From Clostridiales bacterium (lineage in GTDB: Bacteria > Bacillota > Clostridia > Oscillospirales > CAG-272), in the NCBI GenBank assembly GCA_012522015.1, contig JAAYLD010000095.1:1-38589 (forward strand): 38,589 nucleotides of DNA. The letters are read 5' to 3'. The notes under the pieces are model-generated. The model was given only the letters and a program-made list of their open reading frames with translations. It was not told the origin of the DNA and searched no databases. Position numbers and translations under genes: made by a program. Numbering within the stretch: position 1 is the first letter of the stretch; each line of letters opens with the position of its first letter. Below, one piece after another: positions 17,349 to 25,500 of this stretch.

Positions 17349-17378
17349 AAAGGGAAGCCGGGATTGAGGCTTCCCTTT
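17349..17378 (-). terminator. attenuating terminator between the binding-protein gene and the ATPase gene
   Basis: AAAGGGAAGCC (17349-17359) pairs perfectly with GGCTTCCCTTT (17368-17378). On the minus strand the T-stretch after it is short (GTTTT), so partial readthrough is likely; this would give more binding protein than transporter, as is common. Confidence 0.65.
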
Positions 17379-17457
17379 ACTGACTTTTTACTAATTATAT
17401 ACTATAAAGTGCTTTTTATGTGGATGTGTTTATGAGTTGTGATTTTTATTGAGCGCA

Positions 17458-18762
17458 TTAGTCTTCAAACTCTCTGGCTTCATAAATACCATCGATGCGC
17501 AGTGAGAAGGAAGGAGCGCTCTGGAAATAAGACTCATGATAATAACCGTCGAAGACAGCATTGTCTGTGTCGTTAATGAAGTCACCGTCGGTGTCGGTTG
17601 CAAATGCTTCGGTTACAGTTTCACCATTTACAGCAAACGTACTTGTGTCAAACACATGAAGCTCGCCGTTTTTGATTTTTTCAATAACACCCTTGACATA
17701 TTCGGCTGTTCCTTCGGCTACATTCTTACCGAGTTTTGTTATAGCAACAGCGTCGGTTTCATAGCCTTCAGCCCAGTTTGTTGCAACAGGCTCGCCGTTG
17801 ATTATCTGAAGGAGAGCGTAGGCGTAATATCTGTCCCACTTGTTTGTAGCAGATGTCAGAGCTACATCGGGAGCAACTTTAAGCATAGAAACGTTGTATC
17901 CGACTGAGAAGACGAGCTTACCGTCTTCGTAAGCAGACTGGCAGGCTGACGGAGCGCCTGTGGAGTCAGCATGCTGACTTATTACAACGCAGCCGTCGGC
18001 GATAAGAGCTTCGGCAGTTGTGGCCTCGGCTGTCGGGTTGAACCAGGAGTTCGTGTACTGAACCTGCATGACAACATTATTGACTACGCTCTTAATGCCG
18101 AGGTAGAAAGATGTATAACCGGAAACGACTTCAGCGTAGTTGTATGCGCCGACATAACCAATCTTGATGTTGCCGTTTTTGTCAAAGTTCTCAGGACGCT
18201 TTTCTTTTGTAAGCTCACCCTTGTCGATAAGTTCCTTGAGCTTGAGGCCTGCAACAACGCCAGACACATAACGGGCTTCGTAAATTTTAGTGAAGGCGTT
18301 GCAGAAGTTGGGAAGTCCTGCTTTCTTAGCAGTATCGCCTGTCATGGCTACAAATGTTACATCAGGATATTCCCTTGCAGCCTGCTCAGCGTAGGATTGA
18401 TGGCCATAGGAGTTTGTGAAAATGATGTCGCATCCTTGCTGAACAAGATCTGTGATCGCATCACCACAAGCGGAGTCCTCAGCAATGGAGTACTTCCATA
18501 AAATCTGGGATTTTGCGATGCCAAGAGCGGCAGCGGCATTTTCAATGCCTTTGATGTGCGAGTAGGAATAGCCTTCGTTTTCATCGCCGATGAGAACGAC
18601 GCCTACCTTAATGGCAGAGGGGTCACCGGTAATGAGAGACTTATCAACCTTTACAGGGTTTTCGTCATCATTGCCGGAGCTTTCTCCGCAGGAAGCGAGA
18701 GAAATAGCGGCTGTAAATACGAATACCACCGCAAGGACAAGCGAAACAAGCTTTTTAAACAT
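17458..18762 (-). CDS. BMP-family substrate-binding lipoprotein of the nucleoside transporter (NupN/PnrA type)
   Basis: 434 residues. The N-terminus MFKKLVSLVLAVVFVFTA leads to lipobox SLASC, so the protein is a lipid-anchored surface protein. The mature part is a periplasmic-binding fold of the BMP/Med family: IKVGVVLIGDENEGYSYSH, CDIIFTNSYGHQSY, YPDVTFVAMTGD, IGYVGAYNYAEVVSG and ALIADGCVVISQHADSTG. It captures purine nucleosides outside the cell and hands them to the permeases. GGAGG lies 8 bases before the ATG. It is the first transporter gene; xpt lies 131 bases upstream in the same direction, linking import with purine salvage. Substrate inferred from family and neighbour. Confidence 0.9.
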   Translation of the reverse strand: MFKKLVSLVLAVVFVFTAAISLASCGESSGNDDENPVKVDKSLITGDPSAIKVGVVLIGDENEGYSYSHIKGIENAAAALGIAKSQILWKYSIAEDSACGDAITDLVQQGCDIIFTNSYGHQSYAEQAAREYPDVTFVAMTGDTAKKAGLPNFCNAFTKIYEARYVSGVVAGLKLKELIDKGELTKEKRPENFDKNGNIKIGYVGAYNYAEVVSGYTSFYLGIKSVVNNVVMQVQYTNSWFNPTAEATTAEALIADGCVVISQHADSTGAPSACQSAYEDGKLVFSVGYNVSMLKVAPDVALTSATNKWDRYYAYALLQIINGEPVATNWAEGYETDAVAITKLGKNVAEGTAEYVKGVIEKIKNGELHVFDTSTFAVNGETVTEAFATDTDGDFINDTDNAVFDGYYHESYFQSAPSFSLRIDGIYEAREFED

Positions 18763-18893
18763 CTTTATCCTCCATAAAATTTATAAGTCAGAGGGACACC
18801 ATCGACGTCACCTCAAGACATTCAAATGATATGTTGCATTCACGCGGCAGTCCCCGTGTTAAACTCACGCGTGATTTGCGAGAGAAGATAAAA

Positions 18894-19466
18894 TCATATG
18901 AAGCGGATGCCATCTTTTGGGCTCATGGAAGCAATCTTTGCAAGGGACTCAACTCTAATTCCTTTTTTACGCAGGGCATCTCCTCCGCCTTGATATGCCT
19001 TTTCAATGACAATACCGGCTCCGACAAGCTCACTTCCGGCAATTTTTGTTAAGGTGACGAGCGCCTCAAGAGCACTGCCTTTAGCAAGAAAATCATCTAT
19101 TATTAAAACACGGTCTTTCGGTCCGAGAAATTCACGTGATACGGTGACGTCGAAATAACACTGATGAGTGTACGAATAGGCACGTGTAACGTAAACATCA
19201 CTTGATATGTTAATGGTCTTGGATTTTTTCGCAAAAACAACTGGGCAATTAAAAAACTGCGCCGTAATACAAGCTATACCTATGCCAGAGGCTTCAATGG
19301 TAAGTATCTTGTTAACGCCGCAATTTCCAAAAAGGTTATAAAATTCTTTGCCAATTTCACAAAGGAAATTGACATCTATCTGATGGTTAAGGAAGCAGTC
19401 TACTTTAAGAATATCCCCTTCGCCGATTTTACCCTCGGCTAGTATCTTTTTTTCAAGGGAAATCAT
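18894..19466 (-). CDS. xpt: xanthine phosphoribosyltransferase
   Basis: 190 residues, matching Bacillus Xpt along the whole length by eye: ILKVDCFLNHQID near the start, VNKILTIEASGIGIA, CPVVFAKKSKTI, the PRPP loop VLIIDDFLAKGSAL and GIVIEKAYQGGGD. It converts xanthine and PRPP to XMP in purine salvage. GGAGGTGG lies 7 bases before the ATG. It precedes the nucleoside-uptake genes. Unlike the Bacillus xpt-pbuX operon, I see no purine riboswitch in the 470 bases upstream, so its regulation is probably different. Confidence 0.92.
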   Translation of the reverse strand: MISLEKKILAEGKIGEGDILKVDCFLNHQIDVNFLCEIGKEFYNLFGNCGVNKILTIEASGIGIACITAQFFNCPVVFAKKSKTINISSDVYVTRAYSYTHQCYFDVTVSREFLGPKDRVLIIDDFLAKGSALEALVTLTKIAGSELVGAGIVIEKAYQGGGDALRKKGIRVESLAKIASMSPKDGIRFI

Positions 19467-19939
19467 GACGAGACCACCTCCAATAATAACCTACCTTAAG
19501 TCTAATATTTTTAAAGTTTATTTTCAATCGGCATAATTACGAATTTACTCATGCAAAATAAGTTTTATTGTGCAGATTGTTCATAAACACAGAGAAATTA
19601 AATAGTTTATATAGGTTGAACGTAACAATATATACAATTAAGGCGGAGATTTAATTAAAATAGAGCAACTTTATTATGTATATTATGAAGTGTAATTATT
19701 TCATTTTGTATTATCGTTATAAAATGCTGATGCGAGCAGAGCGGCTAAAACATATATTTAAAAATAAAGTTATTGGGAGTGCAATACAATATGTAAAACT
19801 GCAAAGCAAAAAACCGGCCGAAAATATGTCAGCCGGTTTTTATGTTTTATATGGATTATATGAAGAGTTTCATCGAAGGTTTTGACGCGCGACACACATT
19901 AAGTAAGCAGTGCGGCAGTTGGTGAGCCGGTGTTTTATA
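19467..19939. other. 473-bp intergenic region between xpt and the bactofilin gene
   Basis: AT-rich. It holds the terminator of the bactofilin unit (19808-19843) and must hold the xpt promoter, but no strong -35/-10 pair or purine aptamer was found on the minus strand. No supported gene. Confidence 0.5.
19808..19843. terminator. bidirectional terminator after the bactofilin gene
   Basis: AAAACCGGC and GCCGGTTTT form a perfect 9-bp stem flanked by A6 and T5, giving a T-run in either direction. On the minus strand it ends the bactofilin operon about 100 bases after the stop. Confidence 0.8.
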
Positions 19940-20668
19940 TTATATTTCGACCATCTCACCGATTTTACAGTGATCGCTGTATGTGATCGATTCGGAATAT
20001 TCAACCCTCTCGACCTCGCACCCGTCGCCGATAGTAACAACGCCACCGCGGACAAGCTTTGCCTTTGTATGAAAAATCTCGATTTTATCGCCCTCGATTA
20101 AATCAGTTTCAAAGGAGAAATCAGAGTTGCTATTTGAGAAAAATTTCGCGATAAAGTTAATAAAATAATTCGGGGAGTCATTTTTTATCGTAATATTTGT
20201 TCCGCCGATGCTTCCTGTGCGGCTGTTGCCACTTGGACAAATTGAGACATTACCGCCGTTCATAAGCCCGCTTACCTTAACTAAACCGCTTATAGTAATA
20301 TTTTCAGCTATGAGATCACCGTCAATACGGGTAGAACCGGACATACTGACGGACGAGTTTGCGGAGACGGTGTTTTCGGCATGAAATGAACCGGATGAGC
20401 GTATTTCACCAGCAGAAACTGTTCCACTGATTATTGTTGAACCTGAAATTCTGACAGTTCCTGTGCTCTTGAGGTCTCCTTTTACTTTTGTCGATCCGGA
20501 ACAGTTAAAATCACTACAAACGATGCTTCCTTCTACATTTGAGGCGCCTGAGCAGGAAAAGGATTCGCACTTTAAATCTCCCGTAACTTTACCTGCTCCG
20601 CTTATCCTTACATTTCTGTATTCGCCGCCGCTTATGGTGCCGCTCCCCGATATAGTGCAGTCGTTCAT
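19940..20668 (-). CDS. bactofilin-like polymer-forming protein (YhbE/YhbF type)
   Basis: 242 residues. Residues 1-~165 are a repetitive beta-helix: short turns built on SG and GS/GD steps, for example CTISGSGTISGGEYRNVRIS and STRIDGDLIAENITISGLVK, the pattern of bactofilins (DUF583), which polymerise into cytoskeletal filaments. The last ~75 residues (from IKNDSPNYFINFIAKFF) are different and continue the YhbE/F-like layout with GGVVTIGDGCEVERVEYSE. Its start overlaps the stop of the YhbD-like gene by 4 bases, reproducing the yhbD-yhbE/F order of Bacillus. A role in cell-surface or motility-linked scaffolding is inferred from the family. Confidence 0.8.
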   Translation of the reverse strand: MNDCTISGSGTISGGEYRNVRISGAGKVTGDLKCESFSCSGASNVEGSIVCSDFNCSGSTKVKGDLKSTGTVRISGSTIISGTVSAGEIRSSGSFHAENTVSANSSVSMSGSTRIDGDLIAENITISGLVKVSGLMNGGNVSICPSGNSRTGSIGGTNITIKNDSPNYFINFIAKFFSNSNSDFSFETDLIEGDKIEIFHTKAKLVRGGVVTIGDGCEVERVEYSESITYSDHCKIGEMVEI

Positions 20669-21129
20669 ACATCAAGCTCCTTAAAAATATTAGTTATATC
20701 TACTTCACGTCCACCGTGTTTTAATCTTATAGTTTTAATTTCGGTGATGGGAATTCGGCGAGTACCTCCGGCCGTTTCAATAATGAGTGCAGCGGGGCCG
20801 TCATCACCATCATCCTTTTTTCTTATACGACGCGCAAGCTCTTCAAGAGACGTATCGTCGCGATTTTTAAGTATTAGCTCGACGCGGGAGCATACAAGCT
20901 CTCTCGGGAAAAATGTTTCCTGACCAGTATAAGTTGAGCGGCGAATGAACCACTCGTCAGGTATTAGCCCAAGCCGTCGCCATCGGTATAAAGTTCCGTA
21001 TGAGATGCTGTATTTTTCGAGCAGTTCCTTTTTTGATATGAGCTCATCGCTTTGCTGATTATCCTCGCCTGTATTATAACCGCTGTTGTTTATATCTTCA
21101 TTGTCATCAGAATGACCGGTTGCGCTCAT
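20665..21129 (-). CDS. YhbD-like protein with MerR-type helix-turn-helix (DUF4004)
   Basis: 154 residues from the ATG at 21129; GGGAGG is 9 bases upstream, whereas an ATG at 21138 is too close. The first ~40 residues are acidic and disordered; residues ~25-100 form the conserved block LISKKELLEKYSISYGTLYR, WRRLGLIPDEWFIRR and TGQETFFPRELVCSRVELIL, which resembles a MerR-type winged HTH and the YhbD family. The C-terminal part is basic and strand-rich. It is coupled with the bactofilin gene. The operator-like palindromes in its promoter suggest it may regulate its own operon; this is inference. Confidence 0.78.
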   Translation of the reverse strand: MSATGHSDDNEDINNSGYNTGEDNQQSDELISKKELLEKYSISYGTLYRWRRLGLIPDEWFIRRSTYTGQETFFPRELVCSRVELILKNRDDTSLEELARRIRKKDDGDDGPAALIIETAGGTRRIPITEIKTIRLKHGGREVDITNIFKELDV

Positions 21130-21159
21130 ACAATACATCCTCCCTTACCTAACACGACT

Positions 21160-21199
21160 ATAACAATGTTACGGTAAAATTATACAGTAACAATGTTAC
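21160..21199. promoter_or_regulatory. pair of operator-like palindromes in the yhbD promoter
   Basis: GTAACAATGTTAC (21187-21199) is an exact GTAAC-N3-GTTAC palindrome in the promoter spacer; ATAACAATGTTAC (21160-21172) repeats it just downstream of the -10 box on the minus strand. Centres are 27 bp apart. The arrangement predicts repression by a dimeric DNA-binding protein. Confidence 0.7.
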
Positions 21200-21207
21200 A
21201 TTATCAA
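21179..21207 (-). promoter_or_regulatory. promoter of the yhbD-bactofilin operon
   Basis: On the minus strand TTGATA (21207-21202), 17 bases, TATAAT (21184-21179). The spacer is almost filled by one palindrome and the second lies at the transcript start. Confidence 0.78.
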
Positions 21208-21233
21208 TGGGGAGGGAGGAAATTGTTATAAAA

Positions 21234-22073
21234 TTAGTTCTTACGTTCGACGGAATTAGCGTAAATATTGCCTTCTACATCACTGCAAATGACAGAGCCG
21301 TTATATACTGAAATATCGCCCTCGACGTCGTCACATTCAACATTTCCACTATTGACATTTATATCACCCTCGACGACCCCGCAGCTGACATCGCCGTCAG
21401 CTGAAACATCACCCTCGACGTCGTCGCAGCTGACAGAACCGCCTGTAACGCTCAAACTGCCCCCAATATCACCGCAGTCGACATCGCCACCAGCAGAAAC
21501 ATTGCCACCCACGTCGCCGCAATCAACATCGCCACCGGCAATCTGCACGCTACCTCCAATATCACCACAGCTTAAATCACCACATACGTTTACATTTCCG
21601 TTTATATTGCCCTCAACTGTGGTATTCCCGTATATATGAAGCTCGGTGACACCATCAGGAAGTGATACGGCGAAAGGCTCGGTTCCATCGTATTCGTCAA
21701 GACCAATAACGTTGCCGCGATATATACGTGCGATGTAAAGAGCGTTGTTGTCCGGATTATACGTATAAAAGTCGCTTTTAATGTTAATGTACCCCGGCTT
21801 CGGTTCATCTGACTGCGTAATTGAGGGAAGCTCGCCATCCGGTGATTTTGTTTTTACCAAAGGCTCGCGCTCAACACCTGTGAGAAGATAATCGATTGAT
21901 ACGCCAAAGTATCCGGCAATAAGCGGCAACAGCGATATGTCCGGGCATGATAGCTTATTCTCCCATTTAGATACAGCCTGTACCGTTATGCCGAATTCGT
22001 TAGCTAATACTTCTTGGCTGATACCCCTCTCTTGGCGCAGCTGCTTTATTACATCAGAAAACATGATTTTCAT
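21234..22073 (-). CDS. XRE-type HTH protein fused to Cys-bearing beta-helix repeats
   Basis: 279 residues from the ATG at 22073 (AGGGGG about 12 bases upstream; an ATG at 22064 is the alternative). Residues ~1-65 are a Cro/C1 HTH: IKQLRQERGISQEVLANEFG, ITVQAVSKWEN and the LPLIAGYFGVSIDYLLTG tail. A linker with KPGYINIKSDFYTYNPDN follows, then from about residue 150 seven to eight repeats of 15-16 residues with the pattern G-[ND]-[VI]-x-[VA]-x-x-G-[DNS]-V-x-C-x-D-[VI]-[GE], one Cys per turn. The repeats resemble bactofilin or DUF4097-type beta-helices. No signal peptide or membrane segment. It lies just upstream of two bactofilin-related genes in the same direction. Function unknown; a DNA-binding scaffold or sensor is possible. 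Confidence 0.75.
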   Translation of the reverse strand: MKIMFSDVIKQLRQERGISQEVLANEFGITVQAVSKWENKLSCPDISLLPLIAGYFGVSIDYLLTGVEREPLVKTKSPDGELPSITQSDEPKPGYINIKSDFYTYNPDNNALYIARIYRGNVIGLDEYDGTEPFAVSLPDGVTELHIYGNTTVEGNINGNVNVCGDLSCGDIGGSVQIAGGDVDCGDVGGNVSAGGDVDCGDIGGSLSVTGGSVSCDDVEGDVSADGDVSCGVVEGDINVNSGNVECDDVEGDISVYNGSVICSDVEGNIYANSVERKN

Positions 22074-22315
22074 GTGGTGTAGTACCCCCTGTGTTGTTTT
22101 TGTCAAGTTTAAACTAACATGTAACACTTACCATGACCAGCACTTATTGGTTTAGTGGCAAAATAATTATATCAACCGCTGGTTGACATGTCAAAGTGGG
22201 TATGGATATATCAGGGGACGCTGTCCCCTGGACCCCTGCATCTTTCTTTAGGAAAGAAAGATGCAAAGAACCAAAAACGGCGACATATCGCACCGCCGTT
22301 TTTTTCATCGGGATT
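22074..22315. other. hairpin-rich intergenic region
   Basis: Between metH and the HTH gene. Besides a possible minus-strand TTGACA (22111-22106) for the HTH gene, it holds AGGGGACGCTGTCCCCT, the long stem-loop TGCATCTTTCTTT/AAAGAAAGATGCA (about 22237-22265) and a plus-strand terminator. No coding sequence is supported. Confidence 0.5.
22273..22305 (+). terminator. terminator-like hairpin with no obvious upstream gene
   Basis: AAAAACGGCG pairs with CGCCGTTTTT across an 11-base loop and ends in T7. No plus-strand gene precedes it within 2 kb, so it may belong to a small RNA or a decayed element. Confidence 0.55.
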
Positions 22316-22316
22316 C

Positions 22317-22405
22317 CAAAGGGGCATGGCCCCTTTGGTGGGGTTTCCAAGGGGTGAAACCCCTTGGCTTACTATTTAAAAAAGCCAAGCAAATAGCTTG
22401 GCTTT
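22317..22405. repeat. dispersed palindromic repeat, copy 1
   Basis: Three hairpins in a row: CAAAGGGGC/GCCCCTTTG, CCAAGGGGT/ACCCCTTGG with GGTTTCC before it, and AAAGCCAAGC/GCTTGGCTTT. The same three in the same order recur at 25501-25590 with only a few differences. Both copies directly follow the 3' end of a minus-strand gene. Confidence 0.85.
22378..22405 (-). terminator. terminator of metH (part of the dispersed repeat)
   Basis: On the minus strand AAAGCCAAGC, loop, GCTTGGCTTT followed by a run of T, starting 11 bases after the metH stop. Confidence 0.85.
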
Positions 22406-22415
22406 GCAATCATAT

Positions 22416-24836
22416 TTACCGTCCATAGACGTCGCTTGCGATTCTGACGGCGTCGGTTGCGTCCGCGCCATAGAAGTCAGCGCCGATTTTTTGTGCCGCA
22501 GTTTCTGTAAGAACGGCTCCGCCGACCATTACAAGGCACCCGGGCGCTGCCTTTTTAATCTCGGCGATCGTTTTCTCCATTGACTCGACTGTGGCTGTTG
22601 TCAGTGCGGAAAGGCCGGCAAGACGCGCGCCCGTACGCTTTATAGTGGCGACGATGTCTTCGGCGGGAACGTCGCGCCCGAGGTCGACGACGTCATATCC
22701 ATGACTTTCAAGCAGGACGCGGACAATGTTTTTACCTATATCGTGAATGTCACCTCTTACGGTGGCGAGCACAATAACGCCACCTGATTTACCGTTGCTG
22801 TCCTCATTTTTGGCAATAGCAGCTTTTATGGTGTCAAAAGCGGCCTTTGCAGCATCGGCGCTGCGCATTAGCTGTGGCAGGAATATTCTGTTTGACTCAA
22901 AACCACGGCCGACTTCTTCAAGCGCCGGTATTATCTCACCGTTTATGACCTCCATTGCCGACATCGACATAACAGCATTGGCAGCGAGCGCTCCCGCGTC
23001 AGCGATAAGACCGTTTATAATGGCGTCTTTGAGCGTTTTTTGTGATTTTGGCGCTGTAACCGGCTGACTTACAATTTCTTGTGGTTTTACTGTTGATGTC
23101 GGCTGTGTCTGCGTTGCCGGATGTGCGGCTGCGAATGCCGTATAAGCTGCGGCGCCGGGGTCAAGTGCGTGAAGCAGCCTGTATGCGTAATAAGCGCCTA
23201 ACATATTATCGCTTTGCGGATTTATGATAGCAGCGGACAGGCCATGTTCCATCGCGAGGGTGAAAAACGCCGCGTTTACGGTATCGCGTGTCGGCAAGCC
23301 AAACGAAACATTCGACACTCCGAGAACAGTTGGAACGCCATACCTTTCCCTGACAAGGGAGAGCGCGTCGAGCGTCACGGCAGCTGATGCAGGGTCTGCT
23401 GCAACAGCCATCGTAAGAGTATCGATGATGATGTCCTTTTTATCAATACCATACTCCGCCGCCGTTTTTATGATACGACCTGCGATTTCCGCACGCCCTT
23501 CTGCCGTATCCGGTATGCCGTTTTCGTCAAGCGTAAGCCCGACGACGACACCGCCGTATTTTTTAACGAGCGGGAAGATAGCATCCATAACATCGCGCCG
23601 GCCGGAGACGGAATTGACAAGCGGTTTTCCGTTATATATGCGCATTGCGGCGGTAAGAGCGTCAGCGTTTGCGCTGTCAAGCTGGAGGGGCAAATCAAGC
23701 GTTGCTTGTATTTCCTGTATTGTGGCTGTGAGGGCGGCGGTTTCGTCTATGTCGGGAAGCCCTGCGTTTACATCAAGAATGTGAGCGCCAGCATCTCGCT
23801 CCTCAAGCGCAATTTTTGTGATTGTTGAATAGTCACCCGCCCGCAGCGCAGCTTTCAGCTTTGGCTTCCCCGTCGGGTTGATGCGCTCGCCGATTATAAC
23901 CGTACCACTATCGCCACCTATGACAACGCGCCGCGAATATGAGGTGACAACAGTATCATTTTTAGGTGTGGGTGGGGTAAGCTTGATATCGCGGCAGGCG
24001 GCAACTGTTTGGCTGATGAACTTCGGTGTTGTTCCGCAGCAGCCGCCGGCGACAGCAACACCGGCTGACATCATGCGCTTCACTGAAGCGGCGAAAACAT
24101 CCGGCGTAATGCTGTAAACAGCTTTGCCACCGGCATCATGGGGCATACCGGCGTTTGGGTTAACGATAACGGGGACAGAAGCGAATTCAAGCAGCGCAGG
24201 AATGTGTTTTTCCATCTCAAGCGGGCCGAGCCCGCAGTTTAATCCGAGTGCGGCGACGCCAAGCCCTTCAAGCACAGCAACAGCGGTCGGAATATCGGCG
24301 CCGGTAAGAAGCCGCCCGTTTTCATCTATTGTCATCGTCACAAAGATCGGCAGAGAACAGTTTTCTTTTGCTGCGATGACAGCGGCCTTTATTTCATATA
24401 AATCCGACATCGTTTCGATGAGGATAGCGTCACAAAACTCACGTCCGGCAACAATAACATCGGCGAAAACGGAGACAGCTTCCTCAAAGGAGAGATCGCC
24501 CATCGGCGCAAGAAGACGCCCCGTTGGCCCGATGTCAAGGCAAACAGCACGGTCACCGCCGGTGTCTGCAGCAGCGCGGCGCGCTATCTCACACGCGGCG
24601 CGGACAGCTTTGGCATAATCTCTTCGGCGTAGGCGATTTGTCGAAAATGTATTAGTTTTTATCATGTCGCAGCCAGCGTCAAGATATGCTTTATGTACGG
24701 CGTACACTTCTTCCGGGTGCGTCAGCGTCCACGCGTCTGACGAAAGACCGGCGCCAAGCCCGCGCGACTGAAGCATAGTACCCATAGCCCCACAGAAAAA
24801 GACTGGCTTATGACCGATCAGCTCAATCAGATTCAC
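22416..24836 (-). CDS. metH: cobalamin-dependent methionine synthase without reactivation domain
   Basis: 806 residues in four modules: homocysteine methyltransferase (1-~300; FFCGAMGTMLQSRGLG, zinc ligands in GLNCG and GGCCGTTP), pterin/methyl-tetrahydrofolate binding (~315-570; IIGERINPTGKPKLKAAL, ILDVNAGLPDID, GVSNVSFGLP), a Pro/Thr/Gln-rich linker (~580-605), then the cap and B12-binding domains (~605-806) with RGDIHDIGKNIV, whose His (about 698) ligates cobalt. It transfers a methyl group from methyl-THF to homocysteine. The C-terminal AdoMet-binding reactivation domain of the ~1200-residue enterobacterial enzyme is absent, as in many Clostridia where it is encoded separately or missing. 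GTG start with GAGGTGA 8 bases upstream. It follows the glycosylase gene by 23 bases, so they are co-transcribed. No B12 or SAM riboswitch is visible. Confidence 0.93.
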   Translation of the reverse strand: MNLIELIGHKPVFFCGAMGTMLQSRGLGAGLSSDAWTLTHPEEVYAVHKAYLDAGCDMIKTNTFSTNRLRRRDYAKAVRAACEIARRAAADTGGDRAVCLDIGPTGRLLAPMGDLSFEEAVSVFADVIVAGREFCDAILIETMSDLYEIKAAVIAAKENCSLPIFVTMTIDENGRLLTGADIPTAVAVLEGLGVAALGLNCGLGPLEMEKHIPALLEFASVPVIVNPNAGMPHDAGGKAVYSITPDVFAASVKRMMSAGVAVAGGCCGTTPKFISQTVAACRDIKLTPPTPKNDTVVTSYSRRVVIGGDSGTVIIGERINPTGKPKLKAALRAGDYSTITKIALEERDAGAHILDVNAGLPDIDETAALTATIQEIQATLDLPLQLDSANADALTAAMRIYNGKPLVNSVSGRRDVMDAIFPLVKKYGGVVVGLTLDENGIPDTAEGRAEIAGRIIKTAAEYGIDKKDIIIDTLTMAVAADPASAAVTLDALSLVRERYGVPTVLGVSNVSFGLPTRDTVNAAFFTLAMEHGLSAAIINPQSDNMLGAYYAYRLLHALDPGAAAYTAFAAAHPATQTQPTSTVKPQEIVSQPVTAPKSQKTLKDAIINGLIADAGALAANAVMSMSAMEVINGEIIPALEEVGRGFESNRIFLPQLMRSADAAKAAFDTIKAAIAKNEDSNGKSGGVIVLATVRGDIHDIGKNIVRVLLESHGYDVVDLGRDVPAEDIVATIKRTGARLAGLSALTTATVESMEKTIAEIKKAAPGCLVMVGGAVLTETAAQKIGADFYGADATDAVRIASDVYGR

Positions 24837-24859
24837 CTTATAATCACCTCATATAAAAT

Positions 24860-25372
24860 TTATCGGATAGTAAAATGCCACGGGCGCAGACGGTCGGCTT
24901 CCGATGCATAGGCGATGCCGACGCGAGGCGACGCCTCAATTTTATCGGGGCGGTATCCATCATCCTCGCACCAAATAATGCCTGAGTCAATAAGTGATAC
25001 CCCGTTGTGATCGCGTGTTATGCCAAGAGCGCGCGTTAAAAGTCCGGGACCGGGCGCGCCTTCTACACCGCGTATTAAAACGGCTTCGGGATGACCGGCA
25101 GAACCTGTGACAATATTGAAAAGGTTGTGTATCCCGTAGCAAAGGTAAACGTACGCCACACCCCCTTCAAGGTAAAGGGTGCGGGTGCGCTCTGTCATAC
25201 CGCGGTGGGCGTGGCAGGCGGTATCCTCCTCGCCATAATAGCATTCAGTTTCCGTGATTCGGCGGCGAATAACATTCCCATCGTCGCCCTTCACGCAAAG
25301 CAGCATTCCGCATAAGGCGGGGGCGGCTTCGGTTGCAGATAAAAGGTAAAAATCGCGTGGAATTATCAGCAT
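24860..25372 (-). CDS. 3-methyladenine DNA glycosylase, AAG/MPG family
   Basis: 170 residues, near the lower limit for the family (about 190-200). It begins LIIPRDFYLLSATEAAPALCG and has the core RITETECYYGEEDTACHAHRG, the Tyr-bearing GVAYVYLCYGIHNLFNIV and AVLIRGVEG typical of alkyladenine glycosylases, with Glu of TETE as the expected catalytic acid. It removes alkylated purines from DNA. Some C-terminal substrate-binding phrases are short (SPRVGIAYASEADRLRPW). No clear ribosome binding site precedes the ATG. It heads a two-gene unit with metH, a pairing with no obvious functional logic. Confidence 0.9.
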   Translation of the reverse strand: MLIIPRDFYLLSATEAAPALCGMLLCVKGDDGNVIRRRITETECYYGEEDTACHAHRGMTERTRTLYLEGGVAYVYLCYGIHNLFNIVTGSAGHPEAVLIRGVEGAPGPGLLTRALGITRDHNGVSLIDSGIIWCEDDGYRPDKIEASPRVGIAYASEADRLRPWHFTIR

Positions 25373-25407
25373 AACATTGAATAGATATTTTTCATCTGTT
25401 TTTGATT

Positions 25408-25416
25408 ATTATAGCA
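25408..25416 (-). promoter_or_regulatory. extended -10 promoter of the glycosylase-metH unit
   Basis: On the minus strand TGCTATAAT, an extended -10 element (TGN before TATAAT), about 36 bases before the ATG. No good -35 box, as is usual for extended -10 promoters. Confidence 0.5.
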
Positions 25417-25500
25417 TAGACACAATGGTTTGTGCGCGCTAAAAACAACACAAAACAGCGTATCACGAAAATTTTGTGAAAATCGCCGTTGTAACCGGCG

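Noticed and set aside
19467..19660. Purine riboswitch expected upstream of xpt
   Set aside because: None of the conserved aptamer core was found on the minus strand.
21240..21600. Short direct DNA repeats that look array-like
   Set aside because: They encode the protein repeats of the HTH/beta-helix gene; there are no equal-length unique spacers, so it is not a CRISPR array. The Ser/Thr/Pro-rich plus-strand frame there is a shadow.
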